A model generated the notes under the pieces. That model made no database searches. It was not told where the DNA came from and was given only the letters and a program-made list of their open reading frames with translations. A stretch of 64,000 nt of DNA from Dicyema japonicum (taxonomy: Eukaryota; Dicyemida; Rhombozoa; Dicyemidae), in contig RDEW01000043.1 of NCBI GenBank assembly GCA_011109175.1, positions 124,001 through 188,000 of the forward strand, in the 5' to 3' direction. Shown here in pieces: positions 32,610-43,619 of this stretch (positions are counted from its first letter, which is position 1; each line of letters begins with the position of its first letter). Both the position numbers and the translations under genes were made by a program.

Positions 32610-34260
32610 CTATAAACAAGTGTATTTTCCATGATGCACATTCATCTTTTTGTTCATCCTTTTAAAATAAGGTGAATCCAAGTTAGGTTTAATGAAGTTA
32701 AATTGAAATTTTTCTAATTTTAAAATCATTATCGTGTTTTTGTAACCCATTTCAGATGTGGAGTGTGTAGTTTCTTCATTATTTGTTTCGTTTAACGACT
32801 CATCATACAAAACAACCTCAGTGTTCACTGTCTCCTCGCAAATTTCATTCTCTAAATCTAATTCAAATTATAAATAACAAAACCAACCATCATTTATTAT
32901 AACAGTGTTAAAACCAGGAATGTCTCAATACATCTCAAAAGGTGTTCTTTCGCTCGACAAATGTACAGTTCTGTTATACATATAAGTGGCACTAGGTAAA
33001 ATTTGAATCCAAGATTTTTCAGCGTTTTTTGCCATCATTTTTGACAGAATCCGTGTGATGGTTTGATTGATTCGTTTTATGAATTTTTAAATTCTGTACC
33101 ATTGCCTGATTGTAAAATCATACAAGGCCCATATTTATTTAATTCCAAGACCACTAAGAAAAATAGGTTAAAACTAACTAATTTGGTGATCCCAGCCTCC
33201 AACAACATCCGAACTCTTTTCACCTAGTCTTCTGATGACCCAACCGCATTCAAGAAGCGTCTTCTCTTCCTTCTGCATAAGAATTCATTCGGTGTGCACT
33301 TTTTTATAATCGACCAAAATTCCTCTGCCATTTTTCCTACCTTTTCTTTGAATGGGTTTTCCAGTTCCTTGCAAAAACGTAGGAAGCCCTGACATTCTTC
33401 AACGTCGCCTTCTCAGAAACGAGGCTGCCATTGGAAATGTCAGTGTGGTGCATAATATTCCGCCTGAGAGTTCAAAGGATCAATTCTCAAAAAAGGAATG
33501 GCAAATCTCCAGGGGGAGCAGGGATATTCAATAGTAGGAACAATGACTTATAGGTAGATACTCATAGAATATGCTTTTTAATTCCATTGAAACCTAAATT
33601 AAATATATGATTTTAAGCATCTTACTTTAAAACCAGATTTGTTTTTTTATTTTTTTTGTTATGGCCAACTTTGAATATATATCAATTACACTGAGCATCC
33701 ATTTGTATTCATCGTTGACAGAATAAAATATTTTCAGAACAAGAAGATCTAGTTTAAACCTTTCATTTGGTTTTAATGCAATGATATGATGTTTTTCATG
33801 ACTTATCTATTAAAATATTACTAAAAAACAAACTTTTAAAGGAATAAAAAAACTTACAGATTTCACAGGAATTAATTACTCTGCGGATAACACTTTTTTT
33901 AAATGTGGAAGTAGTTTTTATTGCAGAGATCCTCTATTTTATACATTCCAAGATGAGTCTGGTTATGGAGTGCTGAGGTTAAAACATCCATGTCATTGTC
34001 CATACAATTGACAAGCTTGTGATTTCCATTTGGATCTTCGAGATACATTTTGACATTGATCATCATGAAATTTCTTGATTTTTGTAGAAGACGAAATTAT
34101 TATGCCTGTTGGTACTTGGAAATACTTGGTCCTTTAATAATGTGTCGATTATTTCATATTCCTCATTACATTTTATATAACCTCTGTATGCAGACATCCT
34201 TAGATTTACTAATATTTTTGCGAAAGTGTTATTATTAGAGCAACATTTTATTGACTTAAA
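32610..34260 (-). pseudogene. Retroviral-type integrase (rve-like) fragment, split by a LINE-J tail
   Basis: Minus-strand frames near 33.72 kb read NDEYKWMLSVIDIYSKF, the start of an integrase core of the Gypsy/Ginger/KRBA2 type. After a gap, near 33.1 kb, they read ILQSGNGTEFKNS (usual D-N-G with the catalytic Asp replaced by Gly), then ITRILSKMMAKNAEKSWIQI and then NRTVHLSSERTPFEMY. The segment 33143-33545 between them is a LINE-J 3' tail on the same strand. The weakly coding 72-codon frame at 32828-32610 may be the element's C-terminus. All pieces carry stops or shifts. Confidence 0.65.
33143..33545 (-). repeat. LINE-J 3'-end insertion inside the integrase fragment
   Basis: The plus strand begins TTTATTTAATTCCAAG, followed by AACTAATTTGGTGATCCCAGC, as in the LINE-J 3' ends at 20.8, 39.9 and 48.5 kb. 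It continues with text similar to 51.06-51.2 kb (TTTGAATGGGTTTTCCAG..CTTGCA) and ends near ATATTCAATAGTAGGAAC, a LINE-J RT C-terminal segment. Confidence 0.65.
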
Positions 34261-34499
34261 AAATAAAAATTTCCCTTAAAAAGTCAATTTAATTGATCTT
34301 AAAATTTTAAAAATTGACCAAAACATTGACCTAAAAAATACTAGTTACAACTTTATTTTTATATATAAACGGAAGAAAGAAAGAAAGTCTTGGAAGAAAG
34401 TATTAACTTGGTTCATTATTTTTATCATAGTTTCTTACTTTTGAGAAAATATTTTTAAGTTGTCTATAAACACTAAGTGATTTGCTGCGAATGAAATAG

Positions 34500-36190
34500 A
34501 GCCTTTGCTTGGGTTATTCATTACCACTTTTGGGTATTTCGTCCATTATGAGTACAAATATCTGCGTTGACAGTGTAACCCTGCAGAATTTCCATTTTCA
34601 CTTCGAATTCCCCAATTTGTTTCCGATTGAAGTTCAATTTAATTTTCCACCTTGTGATCAAGTTCTTTACAAAGGTCACAATTCAGAAAGGGAGTCCGGA
34701 GTTATCGAGTACTCGATACAAAAAGTCATGATTCACCGAATCGAAGGACTTTTTAACTCTATCCACGCGGTGGCCAAAAAATCTTGTTCTGCTGGTTGAT
34801 GCATTGTTTTAATAGTTACTGCTCCTTAGCAGCCTGGCACATCCTTCGTGTTCCCAATTGATTGTCATTGATGGTATGCCTCAATATAGTCTGATAATTT
34901 TCTGTTCACACACTTCGTAGCCACTTGTATAGATCGGGTATACACATAATTGGGCTTAGGTCCTTTGGGGTATGGCACAAGTCTTTCTTCAGGATAAGAT
35001 ATGTGATTCCAGTGTAAAACCACTCATCTGGAGTATACTTTCCGTGTATTAACTTTAAGACCTTTTCACATTAATGGTCATGAATCGATGTGAATTTTTT
35101 AAGGAAGAAGTTGACACTCCATCACATCAGTTAGCTTTTTAGTTCGAAAGATGCTTAACCAATTCCAGGATGTTTTCTTTGCTAAAGTCTGAAAATGTGT
35201 CTTCTGCTCCAGTCACTCGTATTTTCATCGAAAATGTGTTCTCATTGCTAGGCTGTTCTTTCAAATGTTCTCCCAAAATAAAAGACACTGGCTTTCGTTG
35301 AATAAAAATTGAAAATTCTCTTGTTCCTCGTCTAAGCCACGATAAAAACATTTTCGGTTAAGTTCGAAACACCGATATTTTCTAAATTCATATATTCGAA
35401 GTCTCTTCTCCGCAATCTTTATGTTATCCTGGCTACAAGCGCTGATTCTCTCAAGTTCATCTTTCTTTGACTTTCGGTATCCATATTGACAAAGCATATC
35501 CCTCGTTTCATTGTCGTATCTTTGGTTTCCTCTCATTCCAGTATTCTCTGTTATTTGTTCAAGCTGCTTCTTCAGTCTTGTAAACTTGGCTTCCATATGG
35601 TAAGTCCAATCGCTCTTCTTTCGAGGACGCTGTGCGAGAACCTCATACGCCCGCTGTCCAGCATAGACAATATCCGTGATATCGCTTATATTGGTGGAGA
35701 TAACTTTATATAATTTTTGATTGGAGAGTTAATAGAAATCAAAACCTCCTTTCTAAGAAGTTGGTATGGTATTTTCTTCGTAGGTTTCCTACCATCGCGA
35801 GTAATTAACCTCACTTTACATATTTGGGAGTATAGCTCATCTATAGCATCTTTGTAGATATTCCGATTTTTTGGACACATTTCCTAGTTTCCAGATCCAT
35901 TTGAGCAATGGGACACACAGGTTTGGATTTCATAAGTTCTTCAAGTTTGCTACAGACTTCAACGTATAAAATTTATCATTAAAGGTTTTCGGTATTAAAG
36001 GCCATCCTCCTCGAGGTTATCTTTCAAAACTTGACTTGGATACTCGGAAAACTTCAACATCCACTCAACTATGTCCTCCTTATTCACCTGTTCGATAATC
36101 GCCTGGAGAGATATGACATTAGTTTGGGTCTCCGGTAGAGAATTTTGATCAATTTCTTGCACTCCGAACAGCCCCCGGATCACTTCCCCT
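34500..36190 (-). pseudogene. LINE-C copy, N-terminal to RT region, dead
   Basis: Read from 36.18 kb leftwards: an N-terminal region with FELNRKCFYRGLDEEQENF and CLLFWENI, a finger-region pattern (KENILELVKH), then TPDEWFYTGITYLILKKD and LSPIMCIPDLYKWL (RT motifs 1-2) near 34.9-35.05 kb, and NQLGTRRMCQAA near 34.85 kb. A motif A remnant (WIELKKSFDS-like) follows near 34.75 kb. The TPEW..G.T.L..K...YRPI order is characteristic of this RT group. Many frameshifts; the palm motif C and the C-terminus are missing here. Confidence 0.75.
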
Positions 36191-36332
36191 GCGTTCTCAT
36201 TGTTTGTTCATCCGGTACATTCACAGGAAAGTCCGTAGGAAACTTTCACTCTTATTAGTAGAAACAAACGTGTTCATCACCACAAGAATTATTAAAAAAT
36301 TAATTAAACGATATTTAGGTAAATTAGAGAAT

Positions 36333-36373
36333 CACTCTACCCCTCAGACCCGAGGTAGCTCAGGGGTAGAGTG
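36333..36373 (+). promoter_or_regulatory. 12-nt antisense leader that can pair with the D-arm of tRNA-Tyr
   Basis: CACTCTACCCCT at 36333-36344 is the exact reverse complement of AGGGGTAGAGTG at 36362-36373, which is the D-loop/D-stem of the tRNA gene. The spacer is 17 nt. If the 5' leader is transcribed it could form an alternative hairpin with the tRNA. This is a sequence observation; function is unknown. Confidence 0.6.
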
Positions 36374-36419
36374 GGAGACTGTAGTTCTCTAGGTCCCGGT
36401 TCGAATCCGGGTCTTGGGA
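36349..36419 (+). tRNA. tRNA-Tyr-GUA: tRNA-Tyr(GUA), without intron
   Basis: A 71-nt cloverleaf: acceptor CCCGAGG/TCTTGGG with discriminator A and two G-U pairs, D-arm GCTC-AGGGGTA-GAGT, anticodon stem GGAGA/TCTCT with loop CTGTAGT (anticodon GTA), variable loop AGGT, T-arm CCCGG-TTCGAAT-CCGGG. A T-run right after the gene (36420-36427) is a pol III terminator. Nuclear tRNA-Tyr genes of eukaryotes nearly always have an intron after position 37; here positions 37 and 38 are adjacent. Confidence 0.93.
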
Positions 36420-36760
36420 TTTTTTTTATATTTTAAATATTTTTCTAATAATTATTTTCATCTCGGTTTTAAAATTCAACTGTCGTTAGGCACCAGAAGT
36501 CTCCACAGCAAGTAAAGTTATTTTATCAGGTAAGTCAGCATACTTCGGCTTTCATAGCGGCCGAACAGGCTCTATACACTCTGAAGTGGGCTGTTAGGAC
36601 TAATGTGTCGGTAAGAAACTCATCTCATCCAGTCATGTTCCGTCAACTCTGAAAATGCCAACTGGTTAAAGCATAGAAGGGTATCTGACAGACAAAAGGC
36701 TTGTCTAACGACTTATTCACGGCCATGAGTCTGGGAGATCTTCCAGAATTTTTCCTGCAG

Positions 36761-36856
36761 GAGAGTGGGTGCATGAAAAGTCAGTCAATCTGGTCCCCGT
36801 ATTGTCCGGAGAGTGGGTGCACGCCAATCCAGTCAATGTGGTCCCTGTATCTACAT
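36761..36856 (+). repeat. Two tandem copies of a 48-bp unit
   Basis: GAGAGTGGGTGCATGAAAAG at 36761 and GAGAGTGGGTGCACGCCAAT at 36809 are each followed by (T)CAGTCAAT.TGGTCCC.GTAT. They lie upstream of the LINE-A copy and may belong to its 5' region. Confidence 0.75.
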
Positions 36857-36984
36857 CTAGATGTGTATGGGCATGGATAGTAATCACTAGGGCGGAAATA
36901 ATATTACATTTTTTTAAGACATTTTAAAAACAAAATAGTACAATTAGGACATCTTAAGAAAAAATAGGAACATTTTATTTTGGA

Positions 36985-39872
36985 TAATAATCTGACGCTA
37001 CTCGTTGTGATCGTTGTGGCGCTAAGAGCAAAGATGAGAGCCTTGATCCAATTCGTCGGGATCACTTAGTTTAGTTTTTTTGGATGATCCATTCACGGCC
37101 TGTTCGTGTGGCTTCCACATGTCCTGTGGCGGAATGACTAAAAAACATTCCGATTGGCACTGTCGGTCATGTCTCCTACTAGATAATACGACATACTCGG
37201 CCCTACCCTTCTGAACATGTTCCACTAGACCATCAGGAAATACTTGAATTGATCTCAAACTGACACACACACGAAGACAACTGATCAGGATCCCCAAAGC
37301 TCCGTATATCTGTCGCGGACTGCCTATGTGAGTGTATTGAAAGGACAGTCTCTTCGGACGACTCTGAGGATTGGCTACGATTATTTTGCTTCTCTCCATT
37401 CACATTATGCATACCCCATTGGAGGGGAAAGAGGAGAAATCACTTACGTCATTAGTAAAGGAGAATGTCCACACATTCTTCTCAAGGAACCCATTGGCAG
37501 ACTCAGAAAAGCTCACCTACAAATTTCAAAACCATGAGAAGCCAACATTGACTATCTCGGACACTCAGAGATTAAGAAGTGCGATCCGTCGAAAACTTTC
37601 GGAAGGTGGTATCCGTGCTGCGGTGAGGATCCTTGGAGATCAACAATGTATAATTGAGCCGTCTGAACAGTCCTACGCATCATTTGTTGAGCGACACCCA
37701 AGTCTCCCCAACGACCACTGGGTTACCCCTTGCCCAGGACAATTTCCCAATCTACTTGTCTCTGAAGAGGACGTAAAAGATGGGATTCTTTCTTTCGTCC
37801 CGAGTAGCAGTGGAGGACTAGATGGGCTCCGTCCGGGTCATTTCAAAGAGCTCACTGCTCATAACATGGGCAACTCGGATCCGGCTCGTGTTGGCTATTA
37901 CCAAACTAATGAACAGGATGCTATCAGGGACACTACCAGAAACAATTCGACACGTAATGTTCTCCGCAAAGTTAATCGCATTTGACAAGAAGGGGGGGGT
38001 GGAATACGCCCTATTGCAGTCGGCCTGGTCTTCTGTCGGTTGGGCTCAAAGCTTGTATGCAGAGCGATCCTGCCTACGCTGATAACACAGCTACAACCAA
38101 CCCAAATAGGGGTCGACACACCGGGGGGTTGTGAAGCGGGAGTTCATGCTGTCCGAACATTCACCTAAAAGAACGTGAACATTCCTCACGTCAAAATTGA
38201 CATTAAAAATGCCTTCAACTCGATACGACGTGATACAATTCTGGAGGATTGCTTCACATACTACCCATCAGTGTACAGCTATATTCATAGCTCGTTCGGA
38301 AAACCATCCAGTCTGGTACACGGCCAATATTACATTCCATCGTTTTCTAGAGTCCAACAAGGAGACCCACTGGGACCTGCCTTGTTCAGCCTGGGAATTG
38401 CCCGTATCACAGTATATTGTTCCACTCCTCTGAGAGTATGGTATTTGGAGATTGCACCATGGGCGGCCACCCGAAGGATGTACTAGATTGTTTGAAAAGT
38501 CTGATAGTACAATTGGAATCCCTATGCCTAACTCTAAACACCAATAAGTGTGAAGTTACCAATTTTGGATTTCCACAGTCTGAATGAAATCCGATCTTTG
38601 GTATGTTCAGAGAGATCATTCCGAATGCCATAGAAACCAAATCAGAACAACTGGAAATACTTGGATGCCCTCTTACTGATGCTGGAATCAGTAACACTCT
38701 AAGAACAAAAGAACATCAACTAAAAACAACATTCAGACGTCTGGAGATGCTGGACGCACACATCTCCCTATTCCTCCTAAGAAACACCTTATCAGCACAG
38801 AAACTGAACTACGCTCTTCGGGCACCCTGCTACTTGAAAATGCGACAGCTTGATGCTATCGATTCCCTCTTCCGGAGTACTATTGAACGTATCACAAATG
38901 TGAAATTTGACGACCAAGGGTGGGACCAAGCGACCCTACCTGTTAGCCTGGGCGGACTGGGAATCCCTTCAACGAAAGATCTGTCTTGCACTGCTTATCT
39001 ATCCTCTTTGGCTCCAGCCGACTGCTGGTCAGGATGATTCTCCAACTCCAGACAGAATCATCTGAAATCACAGAGATGGAGCATTTGAAGGGGATGATGC
39101 CTGAGCAGAAAGATCGTTACAGGACCATCCGCGAGGATAAATATGAGAGGCTTCTGAACCAATCAAACCAACACAGACGTGCCTGTCTAGTCACTGGAAG
39201 ATGCGAATCGAGTGGCGCATGGATCAATGCACTCTCAGTTGGCAGTGTCGGGACCCACCTTGACGACGATACTGTCCGCATCGGCATCTCCACCAGACTT
39301 GGACTGGAAATTTGCCGGACCCACAAATGCCGATGTGGCGCAACTGTCGATTGTTATGGACTCCATGCCCTCTCTTGTCGAAGGAGTGCAGGACGATTCC
39401 CAAGACACAAGGCGATCAACGGGATTGTCAAGCGAGCCCTGGAGTCTGCGGGATACCCAGCCATACTAGAACCTGTTGGTCTGGACAGAGGAGACGGAAA
39501 ACGTCCCGACGAGATCACAATTTTCACATTCGAAGAGGGGAAACCTCTGGTCCAGGACACTACTTGTGTCGACTCCCTTTACCGTCCAACATTGTCGAGA
39601 GCGCGGTAGACACACTCCATGCGGCGAAAAAAATGATGAGGGCAAAGGAGAAGAAATACGAAGCGCTACGCGACCGATTCGCGTTCTAATCCATTGTGGT
39701 GAGACAACTGAAAGAATAAGTGGAAAATCGCTTTGCTTCCTAAAGAAACTTGGACGCTTAGCTACACTAAAAAGCCACGACGCACGTGAGACTCGGTGGC
39801 TTCTTCAGTTGATCTCTGTTGCAATCGTGAGAGGCAACGCAACGTCGATAATGTCGGCGGGGACCACTTTGG
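36985..39872 (+). pseudogene. LINE-A, most complete copy (PHD-like finger, RT, zinc knuckle, restriction-like nuclease), dead
   Basis: Near 36990 the frame reads TRCDRCGAKSKDESLD and, after a stop, CSCGFHMSCGGMTKKHSDWH and CRSC, a PHD-like cysteine/histidine pattern. From 37560 the RT polypeptide starts (RLRSAIRRKLSEGGIRAAVR), followed by SSSGGLDGLRPGHFKEL, motif A KIDIKNAFNSI near 38200 and motif B QQGDPLGPALF near 38357. At motif C (near 38440) a one-base loss turns YLDD into YLE and a shifted frame. The 3' part, 39.05-39.6 kb, is open: HRRACLV..SGAWINA, CRCGATVDCYGLHALSC knuckle, RFPRHKAING, EPVGLDRGDGKRPDE and VQDTTCVDS, which is the PD..D core of a restriction-like endonuclease. A last segment ends IVRGNATS near 39.85 kb. 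At least four frameshifts. Confidence 0.88.
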
Positions 39873-39879
39873 ATGAATT

Positions 39880-41150
39880 TATTTATTTAATAACCCCGAA
39901 AAGGGAACACCAAGAAAGAAGGAGTAAACCAACTAATTAAGTGATCCCGGTACGCCTCAACAGGATCGAAAGGTTTTTCCTGTGTTCCTCCAGAGTACCC
40001 ACGGCTTTCCTGAATAGACGACGATCATCTTTCATTAGAGTTTGAAGAGTAGTGGGTTTTTTCTCTAAATTTCGTGTATTTGAGCAAGCATTGGAAAGAA
40101 AAGATCGGGGGGTAGATTCGTTTGACGTGCTAGCTTTCCAATTAGGGTATTGATCTTATTTGATATCGAAGCTCCATAGGCCCATGAGGCACAAGCGTAC
40201 TCAATCGTCGGTTTTAGGAGTTGATTGAACACGACGAGGGCGCATTCCTGTGAAGGTTTGGATTTCAAGAGCGGTTTGATTATATTAAGTTTCCTGAGAC
40301 CCTTTGTGATAACGTACTTCACATGTTGAGAAAATGTCATCAAAGGGTCAAATGTCACTCCCAGGATAGTTGGACGAATCTGTAGTGGTAAGGAGTCTCC
40401 AATAATGTTCAAGTCCAGTGTATGTTTTTCTTTTCTGTCCGTGGTGAAGATTGTATACGTTGATTTATCCCTGGATACGGAGAGACGATTCAACTTCAAC
40501 CAGGCTCCCAGGTCGTCAATATGTGACTGAAGCTCTGATTTTACTGTACCCACGTATTTGTTCCTGCTAGCGATGATTAGTTCGTCAGCATAAGTGAGAA
40601 GCATTGAATCTGGTCCTCCAGGGCAGGGTAAATCGTTGAGGAACAAGTTGAATAATGCCGGAGAGAGGGGCGATACTTGAGGGACGCCATTTGGTAGGAG
40701 ACGGGACCTCGATCTTGCGTGGCCTATACAGACACGTCCTCTTCTTCCGGAGAGAAAATTGGCTATCCATCTTTTCAAATCCGACTGAATGGTGGTGTCA
40801 AAAACCTTCTTCGTGAGTAATATTCTCGAGACAGAATCGAACGCCTTCTGGATATCCAGGGAAACCATTATTGTCCGTAGATGGCGTTTCGGTACGTTGA
40901 ACCCTTCTGATATAAATTGAGAAAGTGAAGTCAAATGTGTCGTAGTTGAACGCTCACATTTGAAACCATGTTGAAAGTGGCAGTCGGGCAAATGGGGTTT
41001 AATTTTCCAGAGTACGAGTTTCTCCATTAGGCGCGATAATGCGCACGTTAATGAAATTGGACGGTAGGAAGAAGGTGATGTTCTCGGTTTTCCTGGTTTA
41101 AGAATTGGTATTATAAGTGAGTTCTTCCATTTGGATGAATGGCAGTTTTA
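39880..41150 (-). pseudogene. LINE-J copy (Jockey-like), long RT frame with mutated active site
   Basis: A 320-codon minus-strand frame (41027-40065) covers RT motifs: HFQHGFKCERSTTTHL, motif A MVSLDIQKAFDSV, GRRGRVCIGHARSRSRLLPN, motif B GVPQVSPLSPALFNLFLNDL (usual Q-G, here Q-V) and motif C LLTYADELI (usual YADD, here YADE). The second catalytic Asp is thus Glu and the motif B Gly is Val, so it is probably inactive despite the open frame. It continues upstream to about 41150 (SLIIPILKPGK, YRPISLT). The 3' UTR runs to 39880 and ends in CGGGGTTATTAAATAAATAAA, right next to the LINE-A 3' end in opposite orientation. Confidence 0.9.
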
Positions 41151-41154
41151 AATA

Positions 41155-41400
41155 AAAGAATAAATTTGTGTTGGTTTAAAAAATAAAAATAATTTTTTAT
41201 ATTCTCTTAAATCTCGATTTAATACAGTCAACAATTTATAAATTAACTGTTTCTTTTCATTATTACAATTTAGAGGGTGAAATATTTAATTGCGTTTCTT
41301 GCAGCCCATAGGTGTAAACTCCAAAGAGATTGTGCTAATGGAATTAATAGCCACAATGAGATGGATAACTATGTAACCACAAAAGCAAATAAATAGAGAA
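41155..41400. other. Spacer between LINE-J and DERA
   Basis: AT-rich, no recognisable feature; it contains the 3' flank of DERA. Confidence 0.4.
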
Positions 41401-41404
41401 ATAA

Positions 41405-42339
41405 TTAATGGTTATTAATAACTTTGATGACATTGTCTAATAAAGAACTAGCCCCAATACGAAATAGTTTAGGGGTGAGCCACGAGTCTCCCAATTCATG
41501 TTTCACTAGTGTCATCCATTGAAAGGCTTGCTCAACTGTTCTGATTCCACCACTGGTTTTCATTCCAATTTTCTTGCCTGTCTTTTCATAATATTTTTTG
41601 ATAACAGCAGCCACGTGAATTCCGGCCTCATAAGTTGCCAAGTCAGATCCAAAACCAGTACAAAGTTTAACAAAGTCACATCCTAAACTAAAACCAGGTT
41701 ATAACCGGCCAGAATGCTAACAGCCGCTGCTTTCTGGATGAGATCCCCATCAATAAGTTCTCCTGAGGAGATTATGACCTTAAGAGTCGCACTTGGACAG
41801 GCTTTTCTAAGAATTGTAAGTTCATCGAACAGTTCTAATGATTATACATTTCATACCATCCCATAGGTTTGCAAAAACTAACCCACGTGGAATTACTAAA
41901 TCAATTTCTGACACTCCATGCTCCACTGCATATTTAATTTCGATCTCTTTGACACACAAAGGGACCTGGGCGTGAGGAAATCCCCCACACACTTGGAATG
42001 AGTACTTTACCTACCAACAGCAGTCTTCATCGTCTCAGAACAGCCATGACGTGTGAAAAACTCCACCAAACATTCAGAAAAACAGGAAAAACAACAAATT
42101 CCGGCAACTTGATATGATTGGGGACCAAACGGGCCAAGTCCCTTAGAGCATATATTTTCAATTTTTGTAGAGTTATCATGAGCTGTCAAACAAGTCAAGT
42201 CTATGTATTTTGTGATTTCTACAACATCTTCAGGAATTTTATAATTATCAGTTTCTTTAATTTCTTTAACTTTTTCTGCAATTTCTTGGTTAAAAACCGT
42301 TAAGAGTGAATCAATTTCCTCTGTAACGCAGCCTTGCAT
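41405..42339 (-). CDS. DERA: Deoxyribose-phosphate aldolase
   Basis: Cytosolic class I aldolase that splits 2-deoxyribose 5-phosphate into acetaldehyde and glyceraldehyde 3-phosphate in deoxynucleoside breakdown. Exons 42339-42015, 41991-41857, 41834-41706 and 41682-41405 join through introns of 23, 22 and 23 nt into 288 residues (human about 318). The fold is visible from YIDLTCLTAHD through the AGICCF strand, VVCGGFPHAQ, the EIDLVIPRG motif (catalytic-type Asp), SGELIDGDLIQKAA, AGCDFVKLCTGFGSD with the Schiff-base Lys, and IGMKTSGGIRTVEQA with the second active-site Lys. The usual K-T/S-S-T-G after the Schiff-base lysine is K-L-C-T-G here. The ATG at 42339 is the first in frame; an acceptor-like TTATTATAG just upstream could mean an extra 5' exon. 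Confidence 0.96.
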
Positions 42340-42344
42340 CGATT

Positions 42345-42735
42345 CCTATAATAATTAAAAAAAAACAAATTTTATTTTAAATATTAAATTATATTTTTGA
42401 CAATTGACTTTTCAAAAACATTGATGGAAACACAACTTTCGGGTCAGGAGGGTCTTGGAGTTATTTGAAACTGAGGTAATTAGTTTAATCTGAAATTTTA
42501 GTCTTTTGGTCATAAATAAAATAACCTTTTTAAGAATTAACAATTTGAAATATTTATATTTCAAGAAAAACATTGTTATGACCTTTGATGATAGGTATGT
42601 CTTACTTGTATCACTTTTCTACCACATAGTGCCTCGGCTGCTAGCTTGACACATGGAAATACAAGAAACAGCCAAAAACATCAGACACAAATAGCTTTTC
42701 TGTTTGAGGATTATACGTTTAAACAGTCCACTACC
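42345..42735. other. DERA upstream region, no other gene seen
   Basis: AT-rich DNA with no conserved frame; it should contain the DERA promoter. Confidence 0.4.
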
Positions 42736-42737
42736 AT

Positions 42738-43195
42738 CGATTGTTATGGACACCATTCCCTCTCGTGTCGAAGAAGTGCAGGACGATCAACGGAATTGTC
42801 AAGCGAGCCTTAGAGTCTGCGGATTATCCTTCATACTTGAACCTGTTGACCTGGACAGAGGAGGCGGGATCACAATTTTCCCATTCTAAGAGGGGAAACC
42901 TTTGGTCTATGACGCTACTTGTGTCGACTCACTTTGCCCATCCAACATTGTCGGAGCGCTGTAGACACACTCCATGGCGCGGAAAACGATGATGACAAAG
43001 GAGAAGCAATACGAAGCCGATTCGCGTTCTATCCCATTGTGGTATAAGTGGAAAATCGCTTCGCTTCCTAAAGAAACTTGGACGCTTAGCTACACTAAAA
43101 AGCCACAACGCACGTGAGACTCGGTGGCTTTTCAGTTGATCTCTGTTGCAATCGTGAGAAGCAACGCAACGTCGATAATGTCGGCGAGGACCATG
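42738..43195 (+). pseudogene. LINE-A 3'-end fragment with internal deletions
   Basis: It is very similar to 39345-39872 but with short deletions: the ATTGTTATGGACACCAT block, CGAAGAAGTGCAGGACGATC, AACGGAATTGTCAAGCGAGCC, EPVDLDRG in place of EPVGLDRGDGK, and the same 3' end TCGATAATGTCGGCG. Loss of the KRPDE stretch removes the nuclease core. Confidence 0.88.
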
Positions 43196-43199
43196 GTTG

Positions 43200-43615
43200 T
43201 CTGTGTTAATCATTTAATCTTGTTAGAAATTAAAACTTCCTTTAAATTTGTGCACCCTGTACTAAATTCAAGATCATTGGTTGCAAGCTTTCATCAAATA
43301 CCTTAGCTTTTGAAATGATGATACCTTCAGTAATAAAACCATTAATTTCATCCATCCTTGAAATACATTCAACAAGTGAATTATCAAGTTGACGATGTTC
43401 ACCTTGTTAATCGTAGTTTCAGTCTTCCAATTTTTCAAGGTTTTAATAATTTGTGAAAGTGTCGAAATTCCCAAATAAAGGTTCATTTTAATATTACAGA
43501 TATGGATTTATTCTCTGAGAGTCATTTTTGATGTATTTTTTCACAAATTTTCTTTTCTGTGCAATAGTAATTTGATTTCTAACCATGTGACACTAAGATT
43601 TAAATTTAAAATGTA
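43200..43615. other. Unassigned stretch with weak coding appearance on the minus strand
   Basis: The minus strand reads MVRNQITIAQKRKFVKKYIK near 43.58 kb, then MNLYLGISTLSQIIKTLKNW from 43486, and, with a small frame change, QLDNSLVECISRMDEINGF and FDESLQPMILNLVQGAQI to about 43.24 kb. The pieces look protein-like (helical) but I cannot link them with clean introns or name them. Confidence 0.3.
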
Positions 43616-43619
43616 AATT

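Noticed and set aside
37022-37399. 125-codon minus-strand frame
   Set aside because: The plus strand over the same region gives the PHD-like cysteine pattern in line with LINE-A; the minus frame is a shadow.
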